The position numbers and the translations under genes were made by a program. The notes under the pieces were generated by a model. The model was not told where the DNA came from, did no database searches, and saw only the letters and a program-made list of their open reading frames with translations. From contig CAKQEW010000004.1 in assembly GCA_934230415.1 (NCBI GenBank), forward strand, positions 1 to 64,000: a stretch of 64,000 nucleotides of DNA. Direction: 5' to 3'. Positions 1-8,415 of the stretch are shown here, piece by piece. Every line of letters starts with the position of its first letter. The first letter of the stretch is position 1. This DNA comes from an uncultured Alphaproteobacteria bacterium. Its GTDB lineage: Bacteria > Pseudomonadota > Alphaproteobacteria > Rs-D84.

Positions 1-73
1 AAATTGGCAGACGCGCTGGATTTAGGTTCCAGTGGGGCAACCCATAGGAGTTCAAGTCTCCTCGCCCGCACCA
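1..73 (+). tRNA. tRNA-Leu (anticodon TAG), 5' end outside the window
   Basis: The anticodon loop reads around TAG, followed by a class II variable arm (TGGGGCAACCCA). The T-arm (AGGAG, loop TTCAAGT, CTCCT), the 3' acceptor strand CGCCCGC, discriminator A and an encoded CCA are all present. The sequence starts inside the D-loop, so the 5' acceptor and D-stem lie to the left of the window. Confidence 0.9.
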
Positions 74-123
74 ATAATAATGTTCGTGGCGACTACGACG
101 CTGTGCGTCGTGTGGTTGCGCCG

Positions 124-208
124 TCAGGTGCGACCAAATTGGCAGACGCGCTGGATTTAGGTTCCAGTGGGGCAACCCATAGGAGTTCAAGTCTCTTTAC
201 CTGCACCA
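124..208 (+). tRNA. second, diverged tRNA-Leu (TAG) copy, possibly non-functional
   Basis: From the D-loop through most of the T-loop this is base-identical to the tRNA-Leu at position 1. The T-stem is AGGAG/CTCTT (one G-T pair), and the 3' acceptor strand TACCTGC is followed by ACCA. TCAGGTG at 124-130 pairs with that strand at six of seven positions. The bases before AAATTGG do not form a normal D-stem with CGC, so the copy may be decayed. It looks like a tandem duplication with a changed 5' end. Confidence 0.6.
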
Positions 209-218
209 AATTCGTGTT

Positions 219-338
219 TTAATACACCGGGTAATTGCGTGGGTACGATGGGTCTGGGTATGCCAGTTCAGATTTAACACCGCATGCGGCAATCGCCATC
301 GTTGCAATTAACAAAAATCCAATAAATAACCGTTTCAT
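219..338 (-). CDS. small LptM-like lipoprotein
   Basis: A 39-aa protein with a lysine/arginine start, a hydrophobic signal (LFIGFLLIATMAIA) and a lipobox ending in Cys, followed by GVKSELAYP. The short CG-x-K motif with prolines right after the lipidated Cys resembles LptM (YifL), a small lipoprotein that helps LptD assemble in the outer membrane. I chose the MKRL start because everything upstream in the frame is non-hydrophobic. Family membership rests on size, position of the Cys and the short motif only. Confidence 0.6.
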   Translation of the reverse strand: MKRLFIGFLLIATMAIAACGVKSELAYPDPSYPRNYPVY

Positions 339-492
339 GCACGCAATTATAATCGCGCCGTGGGCATTAGTCAAATTTTTGCACGTTGGGTAAATATTCC
401 ACCGGTTTTGGATTACTGTCCTGTTTATGTTTGTGCGTGTATCGCGGTATGCTGTGGCTGTATTAATAATTGCAGCCAAGGGAGAAATCAAT

Positions 493-2265
493 ATGCAATA
501 CACCAGTGGAAACTATGATGCGTTTGTTGCGGCGCGTGCGCCGGCGGCATCGGCACGAAAATCAGCGTATATTGTTGGGGGCGGTCTGGCCGGATTGGCG
601 GCGGCAACGTTTTTAATTCGTGATGCCAAAATGCCCGGTAAAAAGATTCAGATTTTTGAAGAACTGAATATCCCCGGCGGCAGTATGGACGGTATCAAGA
701 ATCCAAAATTGGGGTATATCATCCGTGGTGGCCGTGAAATGGAGGCGCACTTTGAAACCCTGTGGGATTTGTTCCGTTCCATCCCATCACTGGAAGATGA
801 AAATGTTTCCGTCCTGGACGAATTTTATTGGTTGAACCGCGATGACCCCAGTTTTTCGCACACGCGCATTATTGAAAACCGTGGTCACCAGATTCCAGAC
901 GATGGCAAGTTGACATTAACGCCGCGCGCGATTCGTGAACTGGTTGACCTGGCCATGACACCCGAAGATAAATTGCAAGATGTCCGCATTGACCAGGTGT
1001 TTGGCGAAGAATTCTTTGCGTCTAATTTCTGGATGTATTGGGCAACGATGTTCGCATTTGAACGCTGGTCCAGTGCAATGGAAATGCGGCGTTATGTGTT
1101 GCGCTTTATCCATCATGTGGGCAGTCTGGCCGACATGTCTGCGTTAAAGTTCACGAAATATAATCAATATGAATCACTGATAACGCCACTGGTGCGGTGG
1201 TTGACGGCGCATGGTGTTGTGTTCCACTATGACACGCGTGTGACAAATGTTGTGATTGATTCTGGCGCATCCAGCAAGGTTGCCAAATCAATTGAACTGT
1301 TAAAGGGTGGCCGCAAAAAAACAATCAAGTTATCCCCAGATGATTTGGTGTTTATTACCAACGGGTCAATTACCGAAAACAGCACATATGGTGATAATGA
1401 CACGCCGGCACCAAAACCGAACGGCCTGGGCGCCAGTTGGGAATTGTGGAAAAATATCGCGGCACAAAATGTGGAATTTGGTCGCCCGGAAAAATTCTGT
1501 GAAAACATACCGGCGGCGAATTGGGTAATGTCGGCAACAATTACGTTAACCGATGACCGTGTTGTTCCATACATTAAAAAAATCTGCAAGAAAGATCCGC
1601 ACAGCGGTTCCATCGTGTCCAGTGGGCCGGTCACCATACGTGATTCAAATTGGTTGTATGGATTTTCAATTTCGCGCCAGCCACATTTCCGCGCGCAAAA
1701 GAAAAATGAAATTGTGGTGTGGACATATGGCCTGTTGTCGGATGCGCCTGGCAATTATGTGAAAAAGAAAATCGCCGATTGCACTGGGGCCGAACTGTGT
1801 GCCGAATGGTTGTACCATATTGGGGTGCCAATTGCCGAAATAGAAGACATCGCGCACAACTGTTCGCACACAATTCCGTGCCATATGCCGTTTATCACAA
1901 CGTATTTTATGCCACGTGCATTGGGTGACCGCCCATTGGTCGTGCCGAAAAATGCGGTAAACTTTGCGTTCATCGGTAATTATGCCGAAACGCCCCGCGA
2001 CACCGTGTTTACGACCGAATATTCTGTGCGTACCGCGATGGAGGCCGTGTATACCCTGTGTCATGTGGAACGTGGTGTTCCCGAAGTATTCCCGTCATGT
2101 TTTGACGTGCGTGTCCTGATGCGCAGCGTGTATTATCTGAACGATAAAAAGAAACTGGCCGATATAGAAATGCCATGGTTCATGAAATTGTTGGGCGCGG
2201 CGGGCCTGAAACATGTGCGCGGCACATACATCGCCGAATTAATGCACCAAGAAGGATTGATATAA
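493..2265 (+). CDS. ohyA: oleate hydratase (MCRA family, FAD-dependent)
   Basis: This 590-aa protein belongs to the myosin-cross-reactive-antigen family, which adds water across the cis-9 double bond of oleic or linoleic acid to give 10-hydroxy fatty acids. In gut and host-associated bacteria it detoxifies unsaturated fatty acids. The N-terminal dinucleotide fold YIVGGGLAGLAAA binds FAD, and the conserved NIPGGSMDG, RGGREME and NFWMYWATMFAFERW-type segments follow. Start at 493 is chosen for the ribosome site AAGGGAGAAATC just upstream; the frame is open further left. The length matches the family. It is monocistronic, with its own terminator. Confidence 0.93.
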   Translation: MQYTSGNYDAFVAARAPAASARKSAYIVGGGLAGLAAATFLIRDAKMPGKKIQIFEELNIPGGSMDGIKNPKLGYIIRGGREMEAHFETLWDLFRSIPSLEDENVSVLDEFYWLNRDDPSFSHTRIIENRGHQIPDDGKLTLTPRAIRELVDLAMTPEDKLQDVRIDQVFGEEFFASNFWMYWATMFAFERWSSAMEMRRYVLRFIHHVGSLADMSALKFTKYNQYESLITPLVRWLTAHGVVFHYDTRVTNVVIDSGASSKVAKSIELLKGGRKKTIKLSPDDLVFITNGSITENSTYGDNDTPAPKPNGLGASWELWKNIAAQNVEFGRPEKFCENIPAANWVMSATITLTDDRVVPYIKKICKKDPHSGSIVSSGPVTIRDSNWLYGFSISRQPHFRAQKKNEIVVWTYGLLSDAPGNYVKKKIADCTGAELCAEWLYHIGVPIAEIEDIAHNCSHTIPCHMPFITTYFMPRALGDRPLVVPKNAVNFAFIGNYAETPRDTVFTTEYSVRTAMEAVYTLCHVERGVPEVFPSCFDVRVLMRSVYYLNDKKKLADIEMPWFMKLLGAAGLKHVRGTYIAELMHQEGLI

Positions 2266-2282
2266 TTTTGATGAAACAGTCC

Positions 2283-2317
2283 AAAACAAAAATGCCCCCG
2301 CAGGGGCGTTTTTGTTT
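2283..2317 (+). terminator. intrinsic terminator after ohyA
   Basis: A hairpin TGCCCC-CGC-AGGGGCG is flanked by an A-run on the left and TTTTTGTTT on the right, so it could stop transcription in both directions. Confidence 0.85.
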
Positions 2318-2345
2318 GGGCACTCTCTGTTTTGGTTATTTTGTA

Positions 2346-2373
2346 TTGACAAAAAATATATTTGTGTTATTTT
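2346..2373 (+). promoter_or_regulatory. promoter with embedded operator-like inverted repeat (site A)
   Basis: -35 TTGACA at 2346-2351 and -10 TATTTT at 2368-2373, spacing 16. The spacer contains ACAAA-N7-TTTGT (2349-2365), beginning at the third-to-last base of the -35. The same arrangement occurs at four other promoters in the window (8.9, 19.3, 55.6 and 62.0 kb). Confidence 0.6.
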
Positions 2374-2401
2374 TTTGTGGGGTAAAAAAGGATAAATAGC
2401 A

Positions 2402-4399
2402 ATGATTGTTATGGCGACAATACCTGGTGTAGATACAGCATTTACAGTTGATACGGCAATATTGGATTTGCCGTATGATAAAATCAGTGCGGAATCACCC
2501 GTGACTGTCTATGGTGATGTGCAGTTGGACAAGCAATTTATTAACGGTCTGGATTTAAGCAATGTTATTATTGACGGGGATTTTGATTGTTCTAACCAGA
2601 AAACTGTCCTGACATTACCACGCCGTGTAAATGGCGGTTTGATATGTGATGGGTGCGCCGAAATGCAGTATCCGGATGGTCGCTATGCCGGTAATAAAAA
2701 ATTAAAGGTATCGTTGTTCCAGGAAAACAAATCGTTTCCAGATGGCGTGACGTATTTCAGTTGTGTTCACACGATAAAGGATTTATCTGATTTATTAAAT
2801 ATGCAATTGCCAACAACCCTGAAAACGATTGTTGTGTCCAGCAGCCTGCTGAACCGGGTAAAAAAAGATGCGACAATGCGCGCTACGGCATTGCAATTTA
2901 TGGCGAAATATCCGTCAATAAAAATCATGGACGACAAGGATCGTGAAATGTCGGAAATGGTGCAACCGGAACCTGTGGGCCCAGAAAAAAAGAAGGCGCC
3001 CGCCCGCACTGTGCCAACTGGTCGTTCTGGGACGCCGGTAAAAACACACACGGATTGTGATAAAAATGACATCATGGCCCTGTGTGAACAAGATGCAAAA
3101 ATACAATCGCTGGGCGTCAGTGCCACTGATATATCCCGCGCCATTCGCACCGTTACCAGCCCGAAAAATATTGGCATGAAAAAATACACACGTAAACACC
3201 AAAATGGCAATGATGTTGCATGTGTCCATCGTGATAAATTGCCAGATATCATTAATGGTGTGATTGACTATCTGTGCGCACAAATTGAAAAAAATACTCA
3301 AAAAGACCAACCGCAAAATAAACAATCAGTGCCCGCACAGCCGGCACCAGTTGTCGCATCTGTGGCACCAAAATCAGGAAATCCCGCGGTTGAAATAAAA
3401 AAATATATTCCAAAAAGTATTTGGGCAACCATTAGAAGACTGTGTGGCAACGATGTAGCCAAACAGAAAACGATATTGGAAAAAATATGTTCTGTGAACA
3501 TGAATCCGGTGTCACCGGACCAGGCCTTGTCATCGTCATTAACGGTATGGAATGTTCAAAAAAACAAGCCAACGACGGTCCAGTGCCTGCGTCGCGAAAA
3601 GGGTAATGCGGTTGTGCAAAGTGTGGATACCACATTTTACAAGGACAGAAAACGTATCATTTGGACATTTGTGTCTGATGCAAATGCGCTGGTCTGTATT
3701 GCTGGCGTTGCGGAACATTCCAGTGGATTAAACGGACTGTATTACAACAATACGTTGTTACCGGCGGCGGCCAAGGGTCGTGATGCCAAGGGAACACCGA
3801 TAACACCTGATATGCTGGCGGGTGGCGATTATTGGGATGCCAATGTATTATTACAGGAATACGGGCAAACCAATCCTGAAATCATCGTGGCACCAGAACC
3901 GGATGCCGCAACAACGGAATATGTTGCACCTGATGATGCATGCGCGGCGCCGCGTTCTGTGACGCCACCGGTTGAAACCGTTGCCCCAAAAACGCAGCCA
4001 GATGAACAACCGAAAAATGCGGTTGCCGAACCGGCGGCACCCCAGCCGCAAATGCCGGTTGCCGAACCGGTGGTAAAGGATGCACAACCAACCCCGGTAC
4101 AGAAAATTGCGCCGAAACCCCAAACGATAATCCCGGCGGGCGTACCACAAAATTTCTTTGATGTGGTTGCGTTGTCTGTGGAAATAAAAGCGCTGATTGA
4201 TATATTGGATGCTGAAAACAAACGGCATATCCAGGTAATCACCAATGAATCAGACGCCGGTGTTCAGTTGGCATCAGCACGTGCCGTCCAAGAAAACCTG
4301 TTGAAAAAGCACGCATTACAGCAAAGCTTTCAACAGATTCAAGGCGCCATGAACAAGATTAATGAAATAAAAACATTAATGAATACCAAAGAGCACTAA
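2402..4399 (+). CDS. unknown 665-aa multidomain cytoplasmic protein
   Basis: I do not recognise this protein. It has no signal peptide or membrane segment. Residues about 1-130 are beta-rich with a short polymer-forming or pentapeptide-like stretch (DLSNVIIDGDFDCSN). Helical basic segments follow, then a proline/alanine/glutamate-rich linker at about 490-585 (repeated AEPAAPQP-like units) and a helical C-terminus (about 595-665). The start has a good ribosome site (AAAAAGGA, spacing 9). It is a single-gene unit between its own promoter (site A) and terminator. The linker and modular build suggest a scaffolding or surface-interaction role, but this is a guess. Confidence 0.8.
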   Translation: MIVMATIPGVDTAFTVDTAILDLPYDKISAESPVTVYGDVQLDKQFINGLDLSNVIIDGDFDCSNQKTVLTLPRRVNGGLICDGCAEMQYPDGRYAGNKKLKVSLFQENKSFPDGVTYFSCVHTIKDLSDLLNMQLPTTLKTIVVSSSLLNRVKKDATMRATALQFMAKYPSIKIMDDKDREMSEMVQPEPVGPEKKKAPARTVPTGRSGTPVKTHTDCDKNDIMALCEQDAKIQSLGVSATDISRAIRTVTSPKNIGMKKYTRKHQNGNDVACVHRDKLPDIINGVIDYLCAQIEKNTQKDQPQNKQSVPAQPAPVVASVAPKSGNPAVEIKKYIPKSIWATIRRLCGNDVAKQKTILEKICSVNMNPVSPDQALSSSLTVWNVQKNKPTTVQCLRREKGNAVVQSVDTTFYKDRKRIIWTFVSDANALVCIAGVAEHSSGLNGLYYNNTLLPAAAKGRDAKGTPITPDMLAGGDYWDANVLLQEYGQTNPEIIVAPEPDAATTEYVAPDDACAAPRSVTPPVETVAPKTQPDEQPKNAVAEPAAPQPQMPVAEPVVKDAQPTPVQKIAPKPQTIIPAGVPQNFFDVVALSVEIKALIDILDAENKRHIQVITNESDAGVQLASARAVQENLLKKHALQQSFQQIQGAMNKINEIKTLMNTKEH

Positions 4400-4404
4400 A
4401 ACCA

Positions 4405-4432
4405 AAAAATGACCCGTTTGGGTCATTTTTTT
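4405..4432 (+). terminator. intrinsic terminator after the 665-aa gene
   Basis: TGACCC-GTTT-GGGTCA hairpin followed by seven T. Confidence 0.85.
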
Positions 4433-4492
4433 ATTTCCGCCCGGGCAGGGGGCGCGGCTGAATATACTGCGAAATCTGTGGCGTGATGAAAA

Positions 4493-4978
4493 TTAATATG
4501 TTATTTCATCTAATATCAAGTAAAAATCTGGAACGTGTTTTGGTGACATGCCATTCAACAAACTAACAGATGCGACCGACCCGAACGGCGTATAAAAACT
4601 ATCATCAAATTCATAGTATTTACGAATGCATCCGTTGATTTGTTTTTCTAAATCAGACATTGACATATGAATCATCATATCCCAAACTTTTTCTTGAATT
4701 TCGTCATACTTGTAGTCGCCAAACCTGTAATTATCCCAAAAATAAGACAAGATTTGTTCTGCCTGTTTTTCGTTCAAATCTTTTATGTTTTTTGGAAAAT
4801 TGTAACGCGGATGTGCCGCGCGATACATATCCAATTTTTCTTGGTTTACCCCATAAGCATTTTTACGCACATTGACTACGGCTGTTTTTTCTACTGCCTG
4901 ATTGATAAAATCATCCTTGCTATTGGCAATGGCGCATGCCGGAATCAATAAAAACAGAACGAACAAGAATTTCTTCAT
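4493..4978 (-). CDS. secreted GH108-like (endolysin-type) protein, probably degenerate
   Basis: The protein has a signal peptide (KKFLFVLFLLIPACAIA) and a region resembling the glycoside hydrolase 108 fold of phage endolysins: YGVNQEKLDMY, then DLNEKQAEQILSYFWDNYR (matching the family pattern of A..IY..YW...R). The family's catalytic EGG motif is not visible; only an isolated Glu (AVEKT) is at about that place. It lies downstream of a separate ORF carrying the C-terminal peptidoglycan-binding half of the same kind of enzyme. Likely a remodelled or decayed prophage lysis gene. Start at the MKKF codon gives the signal peptide. Confidence 0.55.
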   Translation of the reverse strand: MKKFLFVLFLLIPACAIANSKDDFINQAVEKTAVVNVRKNAYGVNQEKLDMYRAAHPRYNFPKNIKDLNEKQAEQILSYFWDNYRFGDYKYDEIQEKVWDMMIHMSMSDLEKQINGCIRKYYEFDDSFYTPFGSVASVSLLNGMSPKHVPDFYLILDEITY

Positions 4979-5010
4979 AATTTGATTATTGCAAAGCAAT
5001 TGCATAAAAA

Positions 5011-5253
5011 TCAATATCTATTTGTTCGATTTGTCCATCCATTCCCATATTTGCCCCAATCAGATAAGCCGCGTAGATACTCAATTCTGTTTTCTTTTAA
5101 GTCATGCATAAAATCGTCAACCTTATTGTCTGGTATATGATTTAACGCCGTTATGGTATTATTGCCAATTTTGCCATCTACTTTTAGATTCGCATTCAGT
5201 GAATGATTTAATGTTTCTTGAATAATTTTTCCAACGTTGTTGAAGTTACTCAT
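5011..5253 (-). pseudogene. C-terminal peptidoglycan-binding fragment of a GH108 endolysin
   Basis: An 80-aa ORF with QETLNHSLNANLKVDGKIG, then TITALN and LRGLSDWGKYGNGWTNRTNR, the pattern of the PG_binding_3 domain that follows the GH108 catalytic domain in phage endolysins. The catalytic half is missing, so this is a 5'-truncated remnant. It sits next to a duplicated tRNA-Glu 3' end, consistent with the leftover of a prophage integrated at that tRNA. Confidence 0.6.
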
Positions 5254-5284
5254 GACGCCCATATCAAATATCGCATACTCATAG

Positions 5285-5303
5285 TGGCAGCCCCACTCGG
5301 ATT
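5285..5303. repeat. duplicated 3' end of tRNA-Glu (att-like repeat)
   Basis: These 19 bases are identical to the last 19 bases of the intact tRNA-Glu gene at 5460-5478, including CCA, in the same orientation. Tyrosine integrases that target tRNA genes leave such repeats at the far end of the element. The 156 bases between the two copies contain a perfect GGTGGCG/CGCCACC-type palindrome and a terminator (ACCACC/GGTGGT) but no gene. Confidence 0.65.
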
Positions 5304-5459
5304 GTTCGCTGGGTGGCGTACGCCACCGTTCACCATACGTAAGGCGCGAACGGCGCGCAAAGCGTTGCGCTTGTTCTTGCCAACTATCGTGTCGAACCTG
5401 CGGTTCTCATCCGGTGACTGACGCAAAATAAAAACCACCAAGATGGTGGTTTATTATTT

Positions 5460-5534
5460 TGGCAGCCCCACTCGGATTCGAACCGGGATTCTCGCCTTGA
5501 AAGGGCGGTGTCCTAACCATTAGACGATGGGGCC
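5460..5534 (-). tRNA. tRNA-Glu (anticodon TTC)
   Basis: Read on the minus strand: acceptor GGCCCCA pairs with TGGGGCT, discriminator G, encoded CCA. The anticodon stem is CGCCC/GGGCG around CTTTCAA (TTC), and the T-arm holds GGTTCGAATCC. All arms close. Confidence 0.95.
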
Positions 5535-5643
5535 AAAACTCTCAAAAATTGCTGGCAAATTATAACTGGCAAATTACGCGTTGTCAAGCGGAAATAAAAA
5601 CCAGGACGCAATGATTGCGTCCTGGGGATTTTTGCGTTGTTTT

Positions 5644-6099
5644 TTATTTGGTTGCCACCGGCGCGTCAACAACAACTGTTTCGGTTTCTTCTGTGACAAC
5701 GGTGTCGTCCGGCACAGCGTCGGCATCAACCTGTTTGAATGTCATTGTTTTGCCGTCGTTTGCGGTCAATGTCAATGTGCCGTCGTTCAGGTTATACTTT
5801 TCAACCTGGGTCAAGAACTGGAAATAGTTGCGTTCAGCGTCCATTGCGTCGGCTGGGCCCATCATCAGTGTCGTTGCGTCCTGGTCAAACTTTATACGGT
5901 CGCCCGATGCGCGGTATGAACCGTTATACAGATTTACAACCTGGCCATAGAAACGCATGTCGTCCGTATCAAATGCCAGTGTGATGTTTGCGCCATTGCC
6001 CGGGGCGATAAATTTTGCGCCACGCAGGCCGTTGTCTGTGTTGCCACATGCGGCCAGCGCCAACAGTGATACGCCCAGTGTTAATGTTTTGAATGTCAT
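5644..6099 (-). CDS. META/HslJ-type lipoprotein
   Basis: A 151-aa lipoprotein with signal and lipobox LALAAC followed by GNTDNGL. The body resembles the META domain (HslJ family): NITLAFDTDDMRFYG, CN-like NGSYRASGD, then the M-GP-A-D-AERNYFQFL segment and TLTLTANDGKTMTFK. In this family the domain is periplasmic and linked to stress or antibiotic tolerance, with no known catalytic role. An acidic, threonine/valine-rich tail follows. The ribosome site AAGGGAG is 8 bases before the start. It is not in an operon. Confidence 0.8.
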   Translation of the reverse strand: MTFKTLTLGVSLLALAACGNTDNGLRGAKFIAPGNGANITLAFDTDDMRFYGQVVNLYNGSYRASGDRIKFDQDATTLMMGPADAMDAERNYFQFLTQVEKYNLNDGTLTLTANDGKTMTFKQVDADAVPDDTVVTEETETVVVDAPVATK

Positions 6100-6290
6100 G
6101 ATTGAATCTCCCTTTGTTTTTACGTTGTAACGATAACATTATTTTTCATAAATGCAAGGTTGGACAAGGCGTTTATATTCCCAGGTGTAACCCAGCGTGG
6201 GCCCATGCGCCGTGGTTCAAATAAATTTTTCATTTTATGAAAAAAGTACTTGCGTTTGTTTCCCATACAGTATAACATATGCCTTGCTCT

Positions 6291-6367
6291 GGGGTTGTAG
6301 CTCAGCTGGTTAGAGCGTCTGCCTGTCACGCAGAAGGTCGAGGGTTCGAGCCCCTTCAATCCCGCCA
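6291..6367 (+). tRNA. tRNA-Asp (anticodon GTC)
   Basis: Acceptor GGGGTTG pairs with CAATCCC, discriminator G, encoded CCA. Anticodon stem CTGCC/GGCAG-type around TGTCACG, T-arm AGGGTTCGAGCCCCT. A terminator (ACCGCC-GTTTC-GGCGGT, T-run) follows at 6374-6398. The stretch 6100-6290 to its left shows no gene. Confidence 0.96.
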
Positions 6368-6427
6368 GAATTTACCGCCGTTTCGGCGGTATTTTTTGTT
6401 CACAAGGAAATAAATTTGCCCTATAAA

Positions 6428-6455
6428 TAAAAAACGCCCAAACGGGCGTTTTTTA
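6428..6455 (-). terminator. intrinsic terminator after gapA
   Basis: AAAAAACGCCC-AAAC-GGGCGTTTTTT, A/T flanked on both sides, immediately at the gapA stop codon. Confidence 0.85.
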
Positions 6456-7454
6456 TTTAATCAGTTTTCCCATCGCCACGGCGGTGTCGCCCATACGGTT
6501 AGAGAATCCCCATTCGTTATCGTACCATGCGGTCACATGAACCAGCTTGTCGCCCAGGACCTTGGTCTGGCCGGCGTCAAAGATGGAACTGTGTGCATCG
6601 TGTGTAAAGTCAATGGAAACCAATGGCAATTCGTTGTATCCGAATGTCTTGGACTGGGCGGCGCGCATTGCGTTGTTAACCGCGTCAACGGTGGCATCGC
6701 GTTCCAGATTTACAACCAATTCAACGACCGATACATCCGGTGTTGGTACACGAATCGCCATACCGTCCAATTTCCCGGCCAGTTTTGGCAGAACCAGACC
6801 AATCGCCTTGGCCGCGCCGGTGCTGGTTGGAATCATAGACAGGTTCGCGGCGCGTGCGCGACGGAAATCCTTGTGATTCTTGTCCAACAATTGCTGGTCA
6901 CCGGTGTATGCATGTACGGTTGTCATCCATCCCGATACGATGCCGAACGTATCGTCCAGAACCTGGGCCACTGGGGCCAGGCAGTTCGTTGTGCATGACG
7001 CGTTTGAAACAATCAGGTCGGTTGGTTTCAGGGTGTCTTGGTTTACACCGTACACGATTGTGGCATCCGCGCCCGCCGATGGGGCCGATACCAAAACGCG
7101 TTTCGCACCCGCATCCAGGTGAACGCGCGCCTTGTCCGCCGCGGTAAAGATACCGGTGCATTCCATAACAATATCAATGTCCAATTCGCGCCATGGCAAT
7201 TTTGTCGGGTCTTTTTCCGCGATGCATTTAATTTTCTGGTCACCAACGATGATATATTCGCCGTCCAATTTAACATCCATTGGTAATTTCCCATGCACGG
7301 AATCATACTGCAACAGGTATGCATTCTGTTCCGCCGGGGCCAAATCATTTACGGCCACAAATTCAATATCATCACGTTTTGATTCCAACGCCGCGCGCAG
7401 TACCAGGCGACCGATGCGTCCGAATCCGTTAATTGCAACTCTAATCTTTGACAT
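6453..7454 (-). CDS. gapA: glyceraldehyde-3-phosphate dehydrogenase, type I
   Basis: The protein (333 aa, usual length) oxidises glyceraldehyde-3-phosphate to 1,3-bisphosphoglycerate with NAD in glycolysis. The N-terminal Rossmann fold has INGFGRIGR, the active-site Cys lies in SNASCTTNCLAP, and the partner His and phosphate site are in WMTTVHAYTGDQ. The C-terminal WYDNEWGFSNRM is standard for the family. The ribosome site GAAAGGAAG precedes the start. It stands alone, divergent from miaA. With ackA elsewhere in the window it suggests glycolytic, partly fermentative metabolism. Confidence 0.97.
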   Translation of the reverse strand: MSKIRVAINGFGRIGRLVLRAALESKRDDIEFVAVNDLAPAEQNAYLLQYDSVHGKLPMDVKLDGEYIIVGDQKIKCIAEKDPTKLPWRELDIDIVMECTGIFTAADKARVHLDAGAKRVLVSAPSAGADATIVYGVNQDTLKPTDLIVSNASCTTNCLAPVAQVLDDTFGIVSGWMTTVHAYTGDQQLLDKNHKDFRRARAANLSMIPTSTGAAKAIGLVLPKLAGKLDGMAIRVPTPDVSVVELVVNLERDATVDAVNNAMRAAQSKTFGYNELPLVSIDFTHDAHSSIFDAGQTKVLGDKLVHVTAWYDNEWGFSNRMGDTAVAMGKLIK

Positions 7455-7518
7455 ATTACTTCCTTTCGTTTTTGTCGGTTAGACACCTGTATCATAGCCT
7501 GGGATTGACAAGATTACA

Positions 7519-8415
7519 ATGGAATTTTATACTTATGACAAAATGAAACATTCGTCATATATTATTACTGGACCAACAGCATCCGGCAAATCTGAATTTG
7601 CCCATCGTTTGGCGCATCAAATCGGTGGCACAATCATAAATTGCGACAGTGTCCAGATTTACCGCGGTATTGAAAATATTTCGGCCAGTCCGTTTGCCGG
7701 CCGCGAAATTACCGATGAAATTGATGGGGTGCCATACCGACTGTTTTCCATTTTGCCGTTGGATGAACAAATCAGTGTGGCGGATTACATTGTGATGGCA
7801 CGGCGTGAATATGACGCGGCGCGCGATGCTGGTCGCACACCGATATTTGTTGGCGGCACCGGATATTATATAAACGCCATTATAAATGGTATATCCCCGA
7901 TGCCCGAAATCTCAGACACGGTGCGCCGGCGTGCGCGTGAATTGGTGGCCAGTGACATTGTCGCGGCGCGTGCGATGTTGCCCGCCACGTTTACCGCCAC
8001 GGACCCGCAACGTGTTGCCCGCGGGGTTGAGGTATTTTTGCAAACCGGCCGCCACATCACAGAATTTCAAAATATTCCGCGCACGGGCGCGGTTGCACCG
8101 GATGCATTCAAGATACTGATTAATCCGCCATTAGACGTGTTGCGGGACCGCATTGCGGCGCGCATACCAAAAATGTTGTCTGGCGGTGCGGCGGTTGAGG
8201 GGCGCGCGGTAATTGATGCACAATGGGACGCACGACGTGCGATTGGCGCGGCGCAAATGGTTGCGTACCTGCGCGGGGAAATTGATATGGATACATGTAT
8301 CCAGAATTGGATTACCAAGACAAATCAATATGCAAAACGGCAGCGAACATGGTTTCGTACCCAATTCGCCGCCGATATTGTTTTGGATTCTGCGTCCGCA
8401 CCAATTACTTTTTAA
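7519..8415 (+). CDS. miaA: tRNA dimethylallyltransferase
   Basis: MiaA adds a dimethylallyl group to N6 of adenosine 37 in tRNAs reading UNN codons. Motifs seen: P-loop GPTASGKS, DSVQIYRG, GGTGYYINA and the C-terminal QYAKRQRTWFR tRNA-binding stretch. About 298 aa, typical. The start is uncertain: ATG at 7519 lacks a clear ribosome site and MKHSS at 7543 is possible. The 3' end overlaps the convergent gene at 8405 by 11 bases. Confidence 0.95.
   Translation: MEFYTYDKMKHSSYIITGPTASGKSEFAHRLAHQIGGTIINCDSVQIYRGIENISASPFAGREITDEIDGVPYRLFSILPLDEQISVADYIVMARREYDAARDAGRTPIFVGGTGYYINAIINGISPMPEISDTVRRRARELVASDIVAARAMLPATFTATDPQRVARGVEVFLQTGRHITEFQNIPRTGAVAPDAFKILINPPLDVLRDRIAARIPKMLSGGAAVEGRAVIDAQWDARRAIGAAQMVAYLRGEIDMDTCIQNWITKTNQYAKRQRTWFRTQFAADIVLDSASAPITF

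Noticed and set aside
1227..1754. Long antisense ORF within ohyA and similar long antisense ORFs within gapA, rne, ackA, priA and the P-type ATPase gene
   Set aside because: They overlap well-supported genes completely, lack ribosome sites and show no recognisable sequence; biased codon use in GC-moderate genes makes such shadows common.
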